From Clostridiales bacterium (GTDB lineage Bacteria; Bacillota; Clostridia; Lachnospirales; Lachnospiraceae): a stretch of 11,515 bases of DNA. This document shows, one piece after another, positions 1 through 7,235 of the stretch (within the stretch, counting starts at the first letter, position 1; every line of letters starts with the position of its first letter). Location: positions 1 to 11,515 of the forward strand of contig JAJQBV010000216.1 in the NCBI GenBank assembly GCA_021203115.1, given 5' to 3'. The notes beneath the pieces are model-generated. The model was not told the origin of the DNA, made no database searches, and worked only from the letters and a program-made list of their open reading frames with translations. Both the position numbers and the translations under genes were made by a program.

Positions 1-939
1 CGGGATTTTGTCTATGTGCACACACCGCTGATTACCGGGAGTGACTGTGAGGGCGCGGGGGAGATGTTCCAGGTGACGACGATGGATCTGACAAATCTTC
101 CGAGAACCGATGCCGGGGAGATTGATTATACAAAGGATTTCTTCGGGAAACCGACCAACCTGACCGTCAGCGGACAGCTCAACGGCGAGGCATACGCGCT
201 TGCATTTAAGAATATCTACACCTTCGGGCCGACATTCCGCGCGGAGAATTCCAACACCACGCGGCATGCGGCGGAGTTTTGGATGTTTGATCCGGAGATC
301 GCCTTTGCGGATCTAAAGGATGATATGCTGCTGGCAGAGAGCATGTTGAAATATGTGATCCGCTATGTGCTGGAGCATGCGCCGGAGGAGATGGAGTTTT
401 TCAATAAATTTGTGGATAAGGGCCTGCTGGATCGGCTCCGCCATGTGCTGGATTCCGACTTTGCCCATGTGACCTACACGGAGGCGGTGGATATCCTGAT
501 GAAGGAGAATGACCGGTTCGATTACAAGGTCTCGTGGGGCGCGGATCTGCAGACGGAGCATGAGCGGTTCCTGACAGAGGAGGTCTTTCGGCGTCCGGTC
601 TTTGTGACGGATTACCCGAAGGAGATCAAGGCGTTTTATATGAAGCTAAACGACGACGGGAAGACGGTGGCGGCCATGGACTGTCTGGTGCCGGGCATCG
701 GGGAGATCATCGGCGGCAGCCAGCGTGAGGATGATTACGACAAGCTTTCTGCGCGGATGCGGGAGCTCGGACTCAACGAGGAGGATTATCGTTTCTACCT
801 CGATCTGAGAAAATACGGCTCCGCCCGCCACGCCGGTTTTGGGCTCGGCTTTGAGCGGTGTGTCATGTACCTGACCGGCATGGCGAACATTCGCGATGTG
901 ATTCCTTTCCCGAGGACGGTAAACAACTGCGAGCTTTGA
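1..939 (+). CDS. asnS: Asparaginyl-tRNA synthetase, C-terminal part (5' end outside window)
   Basis: Cytosolic class II aminoacyl-tRNA synthetase that charges tRNA-Asn with asparagine using ATP. The frame is open from base 1, so the N-terminal anticodon-binding OB domain and the start lie upstream; about 312 codons of the catalytic domain are present. The fragment opens with [18 protein letters not shown], then TVSGQLNGE, the class II motif 2 stretch [28 protein letters not shown], and near the end motif 3 ([15 protein letters not shown]) followed by DVIPFPRT. These match bacterial AsnRS closely. The GEMFQV stretch and the Asn-rich motif 2 loop favour AsnRS over AspRS or LysRS. The stop TGA at 937-939 lies 15 bases before recJ, whose AAGGAG site fills the gap, so the two are probably co-transcribed. 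Nothing in the fragment appears damaged. Confidence 0.96.
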   Translation, partial: RDFVYVHTPLITGSDCEGAGEMFQVTTMDLTNLPRTDAGEIDYTKDFFGKPTNLTVSGQLNGEAYALAFKNIYTFGPTFRAENSNTTRHAAEFWMFDPEIAFADLKDDMLLAESMLKYVIRYVLEHAPEEMEFFNKFVDKGLLDRLRHVLDSDFAHVTYTEAVDILMKENDRFDYKVSWGADLQTEHERFLTEEVFRRPVFVTDYPKEIKAFYMKLNDDGKTVAAMDCLVPGIGEIIGGSQREDDYDKLSARMRELGLNEEDYRFYLDLRKYGSARHAGFGLGFERCVMYLTGMANIRDVIPFPRTVNNCEL

Positions 940-954
940 TGCGAAGGAGAATCT

Positions 955-2745
955 ATGAAAAAAAAGTGGGTAGTCGCAGCCAAACGCGCAGACTTCACCG
1001 CGATCGGCGCTCATTTCGGCGTTGATCCGGTGATCGCGCGGATCATGCGCAACCGCGGGATGACGGAGATATCCGAGATGGAGACCTATCTCTACGGAAC
1101 GAAGACCAGCCTGCACGATCCCCATCTTTTGAAGGATGTGGACAGGGCGGCCGCGATTCTGGGTGAGAAGCTCCGGGCGGGGAAGAGAATCCGGATTCTC
1201 GGCGACTATGATGCCGACGGCATCCAGTCCTCCTACATCCTGCTGACGGCACTGCGCCGGGTGGAGACGGCGATTTCCGGCCCACGGCAGTCCCGGGTGG
1301 ATGCGGTGATTCCGGACCGGGTGCGCGACGGATACGGCCTGAACGAGCATCTGGTGACAAAAGCATGGGAGGATGGGATCGATACGATCCTGACCTGCGA
1401 CAACGGGATATCCGCTTCCGATCAGATACAAAGGGCAAAGGAACTGGGAATGACTGTGATCGTGACCGACCACCACGAGGTTCCCTTTGAGGAGAAAGAG
1501 GGCGTGCGCAGGGAAATCCTTCCCGAAGCGGACGCCATTGTTAACCCCAAACAGGCGGATTGTTCCTATCCGTTTCCGGGGCTCTGCGGCGCGGCGGTGG
1601 CATGGAAGCTGGTTCAGGTCCTCTATGAGCAGGAGGGGATTCCGGCCGCGGAGGCGGATGATTTTCTGGAAAACGCCGGATTTGCCACGGTGACGGATGT
1701 CATGGATCTGGTGGGGGAGAACCGGATTCTGGTGAAGGAGGGACTGAAGCGTCTTCGCCAAACCCGCAATAAAGGGATGCGCGCACTCATGCTCCAGCGG
1801 AATCTGGACGCGGAAACGCTGAAGTGCTACCACATCGGATTTGTTCTGGGGCCGTGCCTGAACGCGACGGGTCGTTTGGAGACTGCGCAGCTCTCGCTGG
1901 AGCTCCTGATGTGTGAGGATGAAAAGAAAGCGGCGGTACTGGCGAAGGAGGTCATCGAGCTGAACGAGAGCCGGAAACGGATGACCGAGCGCGCGGCGGA
2001 GGAGGCAGCGCAGATCATTGCCGAAAACGGGTACGGCAGGGATAAGGTGATCGTTGTTTTTCTGCCGGACTGCCATGAAAGCCTGGCTGGTATTGTGGCC
2101 GGCAGGATCCGGGAGGCATATGGGCGCCCCGCTTTCGTGGTGACCCGCGGTGAGGAGGACTGCAAGGGGTCAGGCCGGTCGGTGGAGACCTACTCTATGT
2201 ACGAGGAGATGTGCAAATGCCGCGAACTTTTCCTGAAATTCGGCGGACATCCCATGGCGGCCGGGTTTTCCCTGCGGGAGGAGAACATTGATATCCTGCG
2301 CCGCAGGCTAAATGCGGAGACGACCGTCTCGGAGGAGGATCTGCAGCCGAAGGTGACGATCGACGTGCCGATGCCGGTCGATTACCTGAGAGAGGACCTT
2401 GTGTGGCAGCTGGAGCTTCTGGAGCCCTTCGGAAAGGGCAATGAGAAACCGGTTTTTGCCGATCATGATCTGGAAATCACCGGCCTGCGCATCTGCGGAA
2501 AAGAGAAAAATGTGGTGCAGATGAGGCTGAAAAGCGCGGGCGGCACGGAGCGGGATGCGGTATATTTTGGCGATCCGGAAAATTTGAGGTTATCATTAGA
2601 GGAAAAGTATGATATGGTAGTAGCACGGGATACGATGAACGGCAGGTGCGTCCATCACGCGTCGCTGGATTTTATCTACTATCCTGAGATAGACCATTAT
2701 TATTCAACGCCGCGGGTGAAGCTGAGGATCAGCGATTTTCGGTGA
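955..2745 (+). CDS. recJ: Single-stranded-DNA-specific 5'-3' exonuclease RecJ
   Basis: Degrades single-stranded DNA 5' to 3' in recombinational repair, mismatch repair and fork processing; a cytosolic Mn/Mg-dependent enzyme of the DHH family. The 596 residues carry the expected order: DHH motif I DYDADG at about 84-89, motif II DNG at about 149-151, the name-giving DHH at about 172-174 (TDHHE), GLCGAAVAWK near 206, then the DHHA1 domain with GRSVETYSMYEE and the substrate-binding GGHPMAAG at about 430-437. An OB-like domain follows (about 460-560), starting near QLELLEPFGKGNEKP. All metal and glycine motifs are intact. Length is close to the core RecJ of E. coli and shorter than the B. subtilis form, which has an extra C-terminal region. 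The ATG is preceded by AAGGAG with good spacing. The last 150 bases are noticeably richer in A/T than the rest. Confidence 0.95.
   Translation: MKKKWVVAAKRADFTAIGAHFGVDPVIARIMRNRGMTEISEMETYLYGTKTSLHDPHLLKDVDRAAAILGEKLRAGKRIRILGDYDADGIQSSYILLTALRRVETAISGPRQSRVDAVIPDRVRDGYGLNEHLVTKAWEDGIDTILTCDNGISASDQIQRAKELGMTVIVTDHHEVPFEEKEGVRREILPEADAIVNPKQADCSYPFPGLCGAAVAWKLVQVLYEQEGIPAAEADDFLENAGFATVTDVMDLVGENRILVKEGLKRLRQTRNKGMRALMLQRNLDAETLKCYHIGFVLGPCLNATGRLETAQLSLELLMCEDEKKAAVLAKEVIELNESRKRMTERAAEEAAQIIAENGYGRDKVIVVFLPDCHESLAGIVAGRIREAYGRPAFVVTRGEEDCKGSGRSVETYSMYEEMCKCRELFLKFGGHPMAAGFSLREENIDILRRRLNAETTVSEEDLQPKVTIDVPMPVDYLREDLVWQLELLEPFGKGNEKPVFADHDLEITGLRICGKEKNVVQMRLKSAGGTERDAVYFGDPENLRLSLEEKYDMVVARDTMNGRCVHHASLDFIYYPEIDHYYSTPRVKLRISDFR
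2584..2613 (+). promoter_or_regulatory. Possible sigma-A promoter inside the 3' end of recJ
   Basis: TTGAGG at 2584-2589 and TATGAT at 2608-2613 are separated by 18 bp, inside an unusually A/T-rich patch of the recJ coding region. The -10 box matches five of six consensus positions and the -35 four of six. If real, it would start a transcript about 190 bases ahead of the DUF1002 gene, whose leader would contain the hairpin at 2751-2785. The codons used here (TTA, AGA, GTA) are rare in the window, which fits selection on the DNA for another reason but does not prove it. Chance occurrence is quite possible. Confidence 0.3.
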
Positions 2746-2750
2746 CAGTT

Positions 2751-2785
2751 CCGGATGACGGACAGAGATGCTGTGTCCAATCCGG
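2751..2785 (+). other. Two-part intercistronic hairpin between recJ and the DUF1002 gene
   Basis: An outer stem CCGGA (2751-2755) pairs with TCCGG (2781-2785). An inner stem GGACA (2760-2764) pairs with TGTCC (2774-2778). They are joined by an internal loop of four and two bases and closed by a nine-base loop. It starts five bases after the recJ stop and ends before the AAAGGAG of the next gene. No T-run follows, so it is not a standard intrinsic terminator. It could be an RNA stability or processing element, or chance; two five-pair stems are only moderately persuasive. Confidence 0.35.
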
Positions 2786-2796
2786 TGCGCGGATGG

Positions 2797-2803
2797 AAAG
2801 GAG
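2797..2803 (+). promoter_or_regulatory. Ribosome binding site that fixes the DUF1002 start
   Basis: AAAGGAG lies six bases before the ATG at 2810. The longer open frame beginning at ATG 2768 would add 14 residues, would put this site inside the coding region, and would place a charged, cysteine-containing stretch ahead of the signal peptide. The site therefore argues for 2810. Confidence 0.85.
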
Positions 2804-2809
2804 ATCATA

Positions 2810-3754
2810 ATGAAGCATCATTTTCTGAAAAAATTAACCGCCCTGACGCTGGCGGGAGCGATGGTCTTCGGCATGGGAATGACCGCCTTTGCGGAGGAGT
2901 CCGATACGGCGGCTGAGACAGAGGAGGTCACTGTGGATGAGGGCGATACCCCCTATGTCGCGCTCGGAGCGGATCTGAGCGATGACGAGCGAGCGACCGT
3001 ATTGTCGCTGTTGGGACTGACCGAGGAGGATCTGGAGACCTACGATGTGGTTACAGTCACCAATGAGCAGGAGCATGAGTACCTTGATTCTTATATTGAT
3101 TCCTCTACGATCGGAACGCGGGCACTGTCTTCCGTTGTCGTGATGGAGGCCGAGTCGGGAAGCGGCATCACGGTTACGACAAAAAACATCAATTATTGCA
3201 CGTCCGGTATGTATGAAAACGCGCTGGCGACAGCGGGCGTGGAGGACGCGGAGGTCATCGTGGCCGGTCCGTTTGGTATCTCCGGAACGGCAGCCCTGAT
3301 CGGGGCGTTGGAGGCGTACTCCGTGATGACCGGAGAAGAGATCCAGACGGACGTGATCGACGGCGCCATTGAGGAGATCGTGGTCACCGGAGCGATCGAG
3401 GAATCCACCGGGACATCGGATGAGGTTGAGGGGATGGTCGCTTATCTGAAGGAACAGCTGGCGGACAGCGAGGATATGACCGATGAGGAGCTGCAGGAAG
3501 CCATTGAGGATGCGGCGGAGCAGTTTGACGTCACCCTTACGCAGGACGATATCGACCAGCTGATTTCTCTTCTGAAAAAGCTTCAGGGGATGGATCTGGA
3601 CTGGGATAATATTGCAAAGCAGGCGCAGAGCGTCTATGACAAGCTGAAGGGGATGGAATTCGATCTGAGCTCCATTGATACGGATGAGCTCGCCGCACAG
3701 GCAAGCGGGATTTTCGCGAAGCTGATCGAGTTTATCAAGGGATTATTCTCCTGA
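2810..3754 (+). CDS. Secreted DUF1002 protein (YpuA-like), function unknown
   Basis: A 314-residue exported protein whose role is unknown. Residues 1-28 form a clear Sec signal peptide: a basic start MKHHFLKK, a hydrophobic stretch, and a cleavage-type AFA before Glu29. A short acidic linker follows. From about residue 45 the body resembles DUF1002 / B. subtilis YpuA, with YVALGADLSDDERATVLSLLG, an LSSVVV strand, ITVTTKNINYCTSGMYENAL, GVEDAEVIVAGPFGISGTAAL and an ALEAYSVMTGEEI helix. There is no lipobox cysteine, no sortase motif and no C-terminal membrane anchor, so the mature protein is probably free or loosely wall-associated. The C-terminal 90 residues look helical and contain a related pair, KLQGMDLD at 257 and KLKGMEFD at 278, 21 residues apart, suggesting a duplicated helix. 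It is very acidic. The family match is from memory of its motifs and has not been searched. Confidence 0.85.
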   Translation: MKHHFLKKLTALTLAGAMVFGMGMTAFAEESDTAAETEEVTVDEGDTPYVALGADLSDDERATVLSLLGLTEEDLETYDVVTVTNEQEHEYLDSYIDSSTIGTRALSSVVVMEAESGSGITVTTKNINYCTSGMYENALATAGVEDAEVIVAGPFGISGTAALIGALEAYSVMTGEEIQTDVIDGAIEEIVVTGAIEESTGTSDEVEGMVAYLKEQLADSEDMTDEELQEAIEDAAEQFDVTLTQDDIDQLISLLKKLQGMDLDWDNIAKQAQSVYDKLKGMEFDLSSIDTDELAAQASGIFAKLIEFIKGLFS

Positions 3755-3788
3755 GTTGATTTTCATTTCTGACACAGAGGCATAAACT

Positions 3789-4661
3789 ATGAGTATGGAT
3801 TATATTGTAAGGGCGACAGCGGCGGACAATGCCATCCGCGCGTTTGCCGTTACCTCCCGGGAGATCGCGGAGGAGGCGCGGCGGCGGCACAACACCAGTC
3901 CGGTGGTCACGGCGGCACTGGGCAGGCTTCTGAGCGGTGCTGTCATGATGGGCGTGATAATGAAGGGCGAGGAGGATCTGCTCACCCTTCAGGTTCGGGG
4001 CGACGGCCCCGTGCGGGGACTGACGGTGACGGCGGATTCCCACGGACATGTCAAGGGCTATCCGCTGGTTCCGGATGTCATGATTCCTCCCAGAAACGGG
4101 AAGCTGGATGTGGGCGGCGCCGTGGGCGCGGGTCAGATGAGCGTCATCCGGGATATGGGGCTGAAGGAGCCCTATGTGGGTCAGATACAGCTGCAGACCG
4201 GGGAGATCGCGGATGATCTCACCTACTATTTCGCCACATCGGAGCAGATCCCGTCCTCTGTGGGGCTCGGCGTGCTGATGAACCGGGACAATACGGTAAA
4301 ACAGGCCGGAGGCTTTATCATTCAGCTGATGCCGTTTGCCGATGAGCGGATCATCGATGCGCTGGAGGAGAAGCTTTCCCGGATTTTCTCCGTGACGGAG
4401 CTGCTGGAGCAGGGACATACGCCGGAGACGCTGCTGGAATCCGTTCTGGGGGAGTTTGGTCTGGAGATTTCAGAGAAAATACCGGCTTCCTTTTTCTGCA
4501 ACTGTTCGAAGGACAGGATTAAAAAGGCGCTGATCAGTCTGGGGAAAGCGGATCTGCGCGAGTTGATCTGCGAGGGCGAGCCGATTGAGGTCCGGTGCGA
4601 TATGTGCAATACAGCGTATACCTTTGAGACCGGGGAACTGGAGGAGATTCTGAGACAATGA
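3789..4661 (+). CDS. hslO: Redox-regulated chaperone Hsp33
   Basis: Cytosolic holdase activated by oxidation: reduced Hsp33 binds zinc through four cysteines, and disulfide formation with unfolding exposes a binding surface for damaged proteins. The 290 residues show the family pattern: DYIVRATA at the start, TSPVVTAALGRLLSGAVMM near 37-55, LTLQVRGDGPVRGL, GYPLVP, and a central VGQIQLQTGEIADDLTYYFATSEQIPSSVGLGV region. The C-terminal redox switch has CNC at 237-239 and CDMC at 270-273, so all four zinc ligands are present. The start at 3789 is supported by AGAGG eight bases upstream; ATG 3795, two codons later, is a weaker alternative because its spacing is too long. The stop overlaps the nadE start in an ATGA, implying translational coupling. 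It sits 34 bases after the DUF1002 gene with no terminator between. Confidence 0.96.
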   Translation: MSMDYIVRATAADNAIRAFAVTSREIAEEARRRHNTSPVVTAALGRLLSGAVMMGVIMKGEEDLLTLQVRGDGPVRGLTVTADSHGHVKGYPLVPDVMIPPRNGKLDVGGAVGAGQMSVIRDMGLKEPYVGQIQLQTGEIADDLTYYFATSEQIPSSVGLGVLMNRDNTVKQAGGFIIQLMPFADERIIDALEEKLSRIFSVTELLEQGHTPETLLESVLGEFGLEISEKIPASFFCNCSKDRIKKALISLGKADLRELICEGEPIEVRCDMCNTAYTFETGELEEILRQ

Positions 4662-6667
4662 AAGACGGGTTTATCCGGGTCGCCGCCCTGACCCCGACGG
4701 TGAAGGTGGCGGATCCGAAATATAATAAAGAGAGAATCTGTGAGCTGATCGATCAGGCGTCCAAAGCCGGGGCGCAGGTGATGGTTTTTCCGGAGCTTTG
4801 CATCACCGGATATACCTGCAGCGACCTGTTTTATCAGGATCTTCTGCTGGCCGGGGCGCGGCAGGCGCTGATCGATATCGCAGCTTACTCGGAGAAGGCG
4901 GCCGCCGTGATTCTCGTCGGCCTGCCTCTGGAGTACAATGAGAAAATCTACAATGTGGCGGCGGTTGTCAGCGGCGGGAGCATTCTGGGACTCGTCCCCA
5001 AGACGCACATCCCGACCTACAATGAGTTTTATGAGGGACGGCATTTTGCGAGCGGGATGGAGGCGCCGGTTCCGGTTCGTCTGGACGACGACCACATCGT
5101 TCCCATGGGAACGCATCTGCTTTTTTCCTGCCGGCAGATGCCGGGGCTGACGATCGGGGCAGAGATCTGCGAGGATCTGTGGGCGCCGGATCCGCCGAGC
5201 ATCGGGCTGGCGATGGCGGGGGCGACACTGATCGCCAATCTTTCCGCCAGCGACGAGACCACGGGAAAGGATATTTACCGGAGGGATCTGGTGTGCGGCC
5301 AGTCCGCCCGCCTGATCTGCGGCTATATCTATGCGAGTGCCGGGGACGGGGAATCCACCCAGGATGTGGTGTACTCCGGACACAATCTGATCGCGGAGAA
5401 CGGAACGCTTCTGGCTCAGAGCCGCCGGTTTGCCAACGAGAGTATTTATTCGGAGATCGATGTGCGCCGGCTGAGGGAGGAACGGCGGCGGATGTCCACC
5501 TATGGGACAACGGACGCCGCTTATATTACGGTGGAGTTTCACCTGAGGGAAAAAGTGACGCCGCTGACCCGTTTTGTGGATCCGGCGCCCTTTGTCCCGG
5601 GGAAACGGGAAGACCGGGAGAAACGGTGCGAGGAGATTTTTATGATTCAGGCCATGGGTCTGAAAAAACGGCTGGACCACACCGGATGCCGCGCTGCGGT
5701 GGTCGGCATTTCCGGAGGATTGGACTCGACGCTGGCGCTGCTGGTCACGGTAAAGGCTTATGATTTGCTGAACAAGAACCGCGGGGGAATCATCGCAGTC
5801 ACCATGCCGGGGTTCGGGACGACAGACCGCACCTATGACAATGCGGTCAGCCTGATCCGATCGCTGGGCGCGACGTTTCGGGAGGTAAAGATTGCCGATT
5901 CGGTGCGCCTCCATTTCCGCGATATCGGACAGGATGAGACGGTTCACGATGTCACCTATGAGAACGGACAGGCCAGAGAGCGGACACAGATTCTCATGGA
6001 CATTGCCAACAAGGAGGGCGGCATGGTCATCGGGACGGGCGACATGTCGGAGCTGGCGCTCGGCTGGGCCACCTACAACGGCGACCATATGTCCATGTAC
6101 GGTGTGAATGCCTCGGTTCCGAAGACGCTGGTGCGCCATCTGGTGCGCTATTACGCGGATACCTGCGGGGATCCGGAGCTTACGAAGGTGCTTCTGGATA
6201 TTCTGGACACACCGGTGAGTCCGGAGCTTCTGCCGCCGGAGGACGGGAAGATTTCACAGAAAACAGAGGATATCGTCGGACCTTACGAGCTCCACGATTT
6301 CTTCCTGTACTATATGCTGCGGTTCGGCTGCAGCCCGAAAAAGATTTTCCGGCTGGCAAAATACGCCTTTGCCGGAACCTATTCGGAGGATACGATTGAG
6401 AAATGGCTCACGACCTTTTATCGGCGGTTCTTCAGCCAGCAGTTCAAGCGCTCCTGCCTGCCGGACGGACCGAAGGTCGGTACCGTAGCGGTCTCTCCCA
6501 GAGGAGACCTGCGGATGCCGTCGGATGCCGGTGTGCGGCTCTGGATGGACGAACTGGAGCATCTGCACGAGGAGAATGAGGCGGATGCCGGAGCGGGGGA
6601 AGCCGCGGCGCCCGCGGAGGACTTCGACAAAGATTTTGATGCGTTTTTCAGAGATTTTATGAAGTAA
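4658..6667 (+). CDS. nadE: Glutamine-dependent NAD+ synthetase
   Basis: Catalyses the last step of NAD+ synthesis, amidating nicotinic acid adenine dinucleotide with ATP and glutamine-derived ammonia. It is the long two-domain form (669 residues). The N-terminal nitrilase-type glutaminase has the expected triad: Glu46 in [16 protein letters not shown], Lys115 in [17 protein letters not shown] and Cys171 in GAEICEDLW. The synthetase domain follows with the ATP-pyrophosphatase P-loop SGGLDS at 352-357, then [20 protein letters not shown] and [17 protein letters not shown]. Ammonia is expected to be channelled between the domains, as known for this family. After the usual end near [15 protein letters not shown] there is an extra tail: an Ala/Glu linker at about 637-654 and a closing Phe/Asp segment ending in FFRDFMK. 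The gene starts within the hslO stop (ATGA), so its translation is likely coupled to hslO; GAGGAGAT just upstream may act as ribosome site. Confidence 0.97.
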   Translation: MKDGFIRVAALTPTVKVADPKYNKERICELIDQASKAGAQVMVFPELCITGYTCSDLFYQDLLLAGARQALIDIAAYSEKAAAVILVGLPLEYNEKIYNVAAVVSGGSILGLVPKTHIPTYNEFYEGRHFASGMEAPVPVRLDDDHIVPMGTHLLFSCRQMPGLTIGAEICEDLWAPDPPSIGLAMAGATLIANLSASDETTGKDIYRRDLVCGQSARLICGYIYASAGDGESTQDVVYSGHNLIAENGTLLAQSRRFANESIYSEIDVRRLREERRRMSTYGTTDAAYITVEFHLREKVTPLTRFVDPAPFVPGKREDREKRCEEIFMIQAMGLKKRLDHTGCRAAVVGISGGLDSTLALLVTVKAYDLLNKNRGGIIAVTMPGFGTTDRTYDNAVSLIRSLGATFREVKIADSVRLHFRDIGQDETVHDVTYENGQARERTQILMDIANKEGGMVIGTGDMSELALGWATYNGDHMSMYGVNASVPKTLVRHLVRYYADTCGDPELTKVLLDILDTPVSPELLPPEDGKISQKTEDIVGPYELHDFFLYYMLRFGCSPKKIFRLAKYAFAGTYSEDTIEKWLTTFYRRFFSQQFKRSCLPDGPKVGTVAVSPRGDLRMPSDAGVRLWMDELEHLHEENEADAGAGEAAAPAEDFDKDFDAFFRDFMK

Positions 6668-6686
6668 GCTTCGCAATTTCTCATAC

Positions 6687-6693
6687 GGAAGGG
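6687..6693 (+). promoter_or_regulatory. Ribosome binding site for the GTG start of the Nudix gene
   Basis: GGAAGGG lies eight bases before the GTG at 6702. The first in-frame ATG is codon 17, which would remove the first beta strand of the Nudix fold, so GTG 6702 is the better start. Confidence 0.7.
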
Positions 6694-6701
6694 AAATCAT
6701 C

Positions 6702-7208
6702 GTGCGGCTGACGACACTGTGTTATATCGAGCGGGACGGAGCATACCTGATGCTCCACCGCACAAAAAAGGAAAATGACCAGAGCCATGATAAATGGCTC
6801 GGAGTCGGCGGTAAGTTTGAGGATGCCGAGAGCCCGGAGGAGTGCATGCTGCGGGAGGTGCGGGAGGAGACCGGACTGATTCTGAGGGATTACGCGTTTC
6901 GCGGGATTGTCACCTTTGTCTCGAATGAGTGGGAGGCGGAGTATATGCATCTGTTCACCGCAACACTCAGGGGAGCGGAGCAGATTTCGGAGAATTCCGG
7001 AGAAGCGGAGCCGGTCGCTGACGGCAAAGATATACTGCGGGACTGTGACGAGGGCGTTCTGGAGTGGGTGCCGAAGGAAAGGGTCTGCAGCCTGAATCTC
7101 TGGGAGAGAGACCGGCTGTTTCTGGAACGGCTGAACGGAAGCCGTGATTTTTTCTCGCTCAAGGTGGAGTATGAGGGAGAGCGGCTGATTCAGTGGAAAT
7201 TCTTTTAG
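6702..7208 (+). CDS. Nudix hydrolase, 8-oxo-dGTP diphosphatase (MutT)-like
   Basis: A 168-residue cytosolic Nudix enzyme, probably hydrolysing an oxidised or non-canonical nucleoside triphosphate to the monophosphate and pyrophosphate. The complete Nudix box runs from Gly37 to Leu59 with the metal-binding core REVREETGL, matching the G-x5-E-x7-REUxEExGU rule. Ahead of it are TLCYIERDGAYLMLHR and DKWLGVGGKFE, and after it a strand FRGIVTFVSNEWEAEYMHLF. This arrangement is what I associate with the clostridial 8-oxo-dGTP diphosphatase group. Substrate cannot be read from sequence with certainty, since MutT, ADP-ribose and dNTP-specific members share the box. It begins with GTG and lies 34 bases after nadE and 27 bases before pcrA, in a run that includes repair genes. 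An inverted repeat spans its stop codon. Confidence 0.9.
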   Translation: MRLTTLCYIERDGAYLMLHRTKKENDQSHDKWLGVGGKFEDAESPEECMLREVREETGLILRDYAFRGIVTFVSNEWEAEYMHLFTATLRGAEQISENSGEAEPVADGKDILRDCDEGVLEWVPKERVCSLNLWERDRLFLERLNGSRDFFSLKVEYEGERLIQWKFF

Positions 7209-7215
7209 AATCAGC
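7184..7215 (+). other. 8-bp perfect inverted repeat spanning the Nudix stop codon
   Basis: GCTGATTC at 7184-7191 pairs perfectly with GAATCAGC at 7208-7215, leaving a 16-base loop. The Nudix TAG stop (7206-7208) lies at the loop/stem border. The pcrA ribosome site begins ten bases later. There is no T-run after the stem, so this is not a classical terminator. It could stabilise or process the mRNA between the two genes, or respond to ribosomes arriving at the stop codon. Function is inference only. Confidence 0.45.
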
Positions 7216-7224
7216 AGAGACATT

Positions 7225-7230
7225 AGGAGG
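7225..7230 (+). promoter_or_regulatory. Consensus ribosome binding site for the pcrA TTG start
   Basis: A full AGGAGG lies five bases before TTG 7236. In the pcrA frame a TAG stop occurs at 7224-7226, so the start must lie after it, and the next in-frame ATG is beyond the Walker A loop. TTG 7236 is therefore essentially forced, with ATT 7233 the only nearby rare alternative. Confidence 0.9.
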
Positions 7231-7235
7231 ATATT

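Noticed and set aside
2698..2703. TATTAT as a -10 box near the recJ end
   Set aside because: No acceptable -35 at 16-18 bases upstream; the local A/T-rich codons make such a match likely by chance.
5179..5763. A 194-codon plus-strand frame inside nadE
   Set aside because: It overlaps the strongly supported NadE glutaminase and P-loop region in another frame and has a composition typical of a shadow frame.
4322..6139. A 605-codon open frame on the minus strand opposite hslO and nadE
   Set aside because: Its product is rich in His, Arg, Pro and Gln with no recognisable motif, and it lies exactly opposite two clearly real genes. GC-rich third codon positions suppress stops on the other strand. 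The same reasoning covers the long minus frames at 646-2076, 6681-8093 and 10321-11355.
7185..7211. A promoter for pcrA with TAGAAT at 7206-7211
   Set aside because: The -10 resembles the good promoter at 9555-9560, but the only -35 candidate (CTGATT) matches three of six positions at a 15-base spacing and there is no extended TG. The inverted repeat explains the same bases better.
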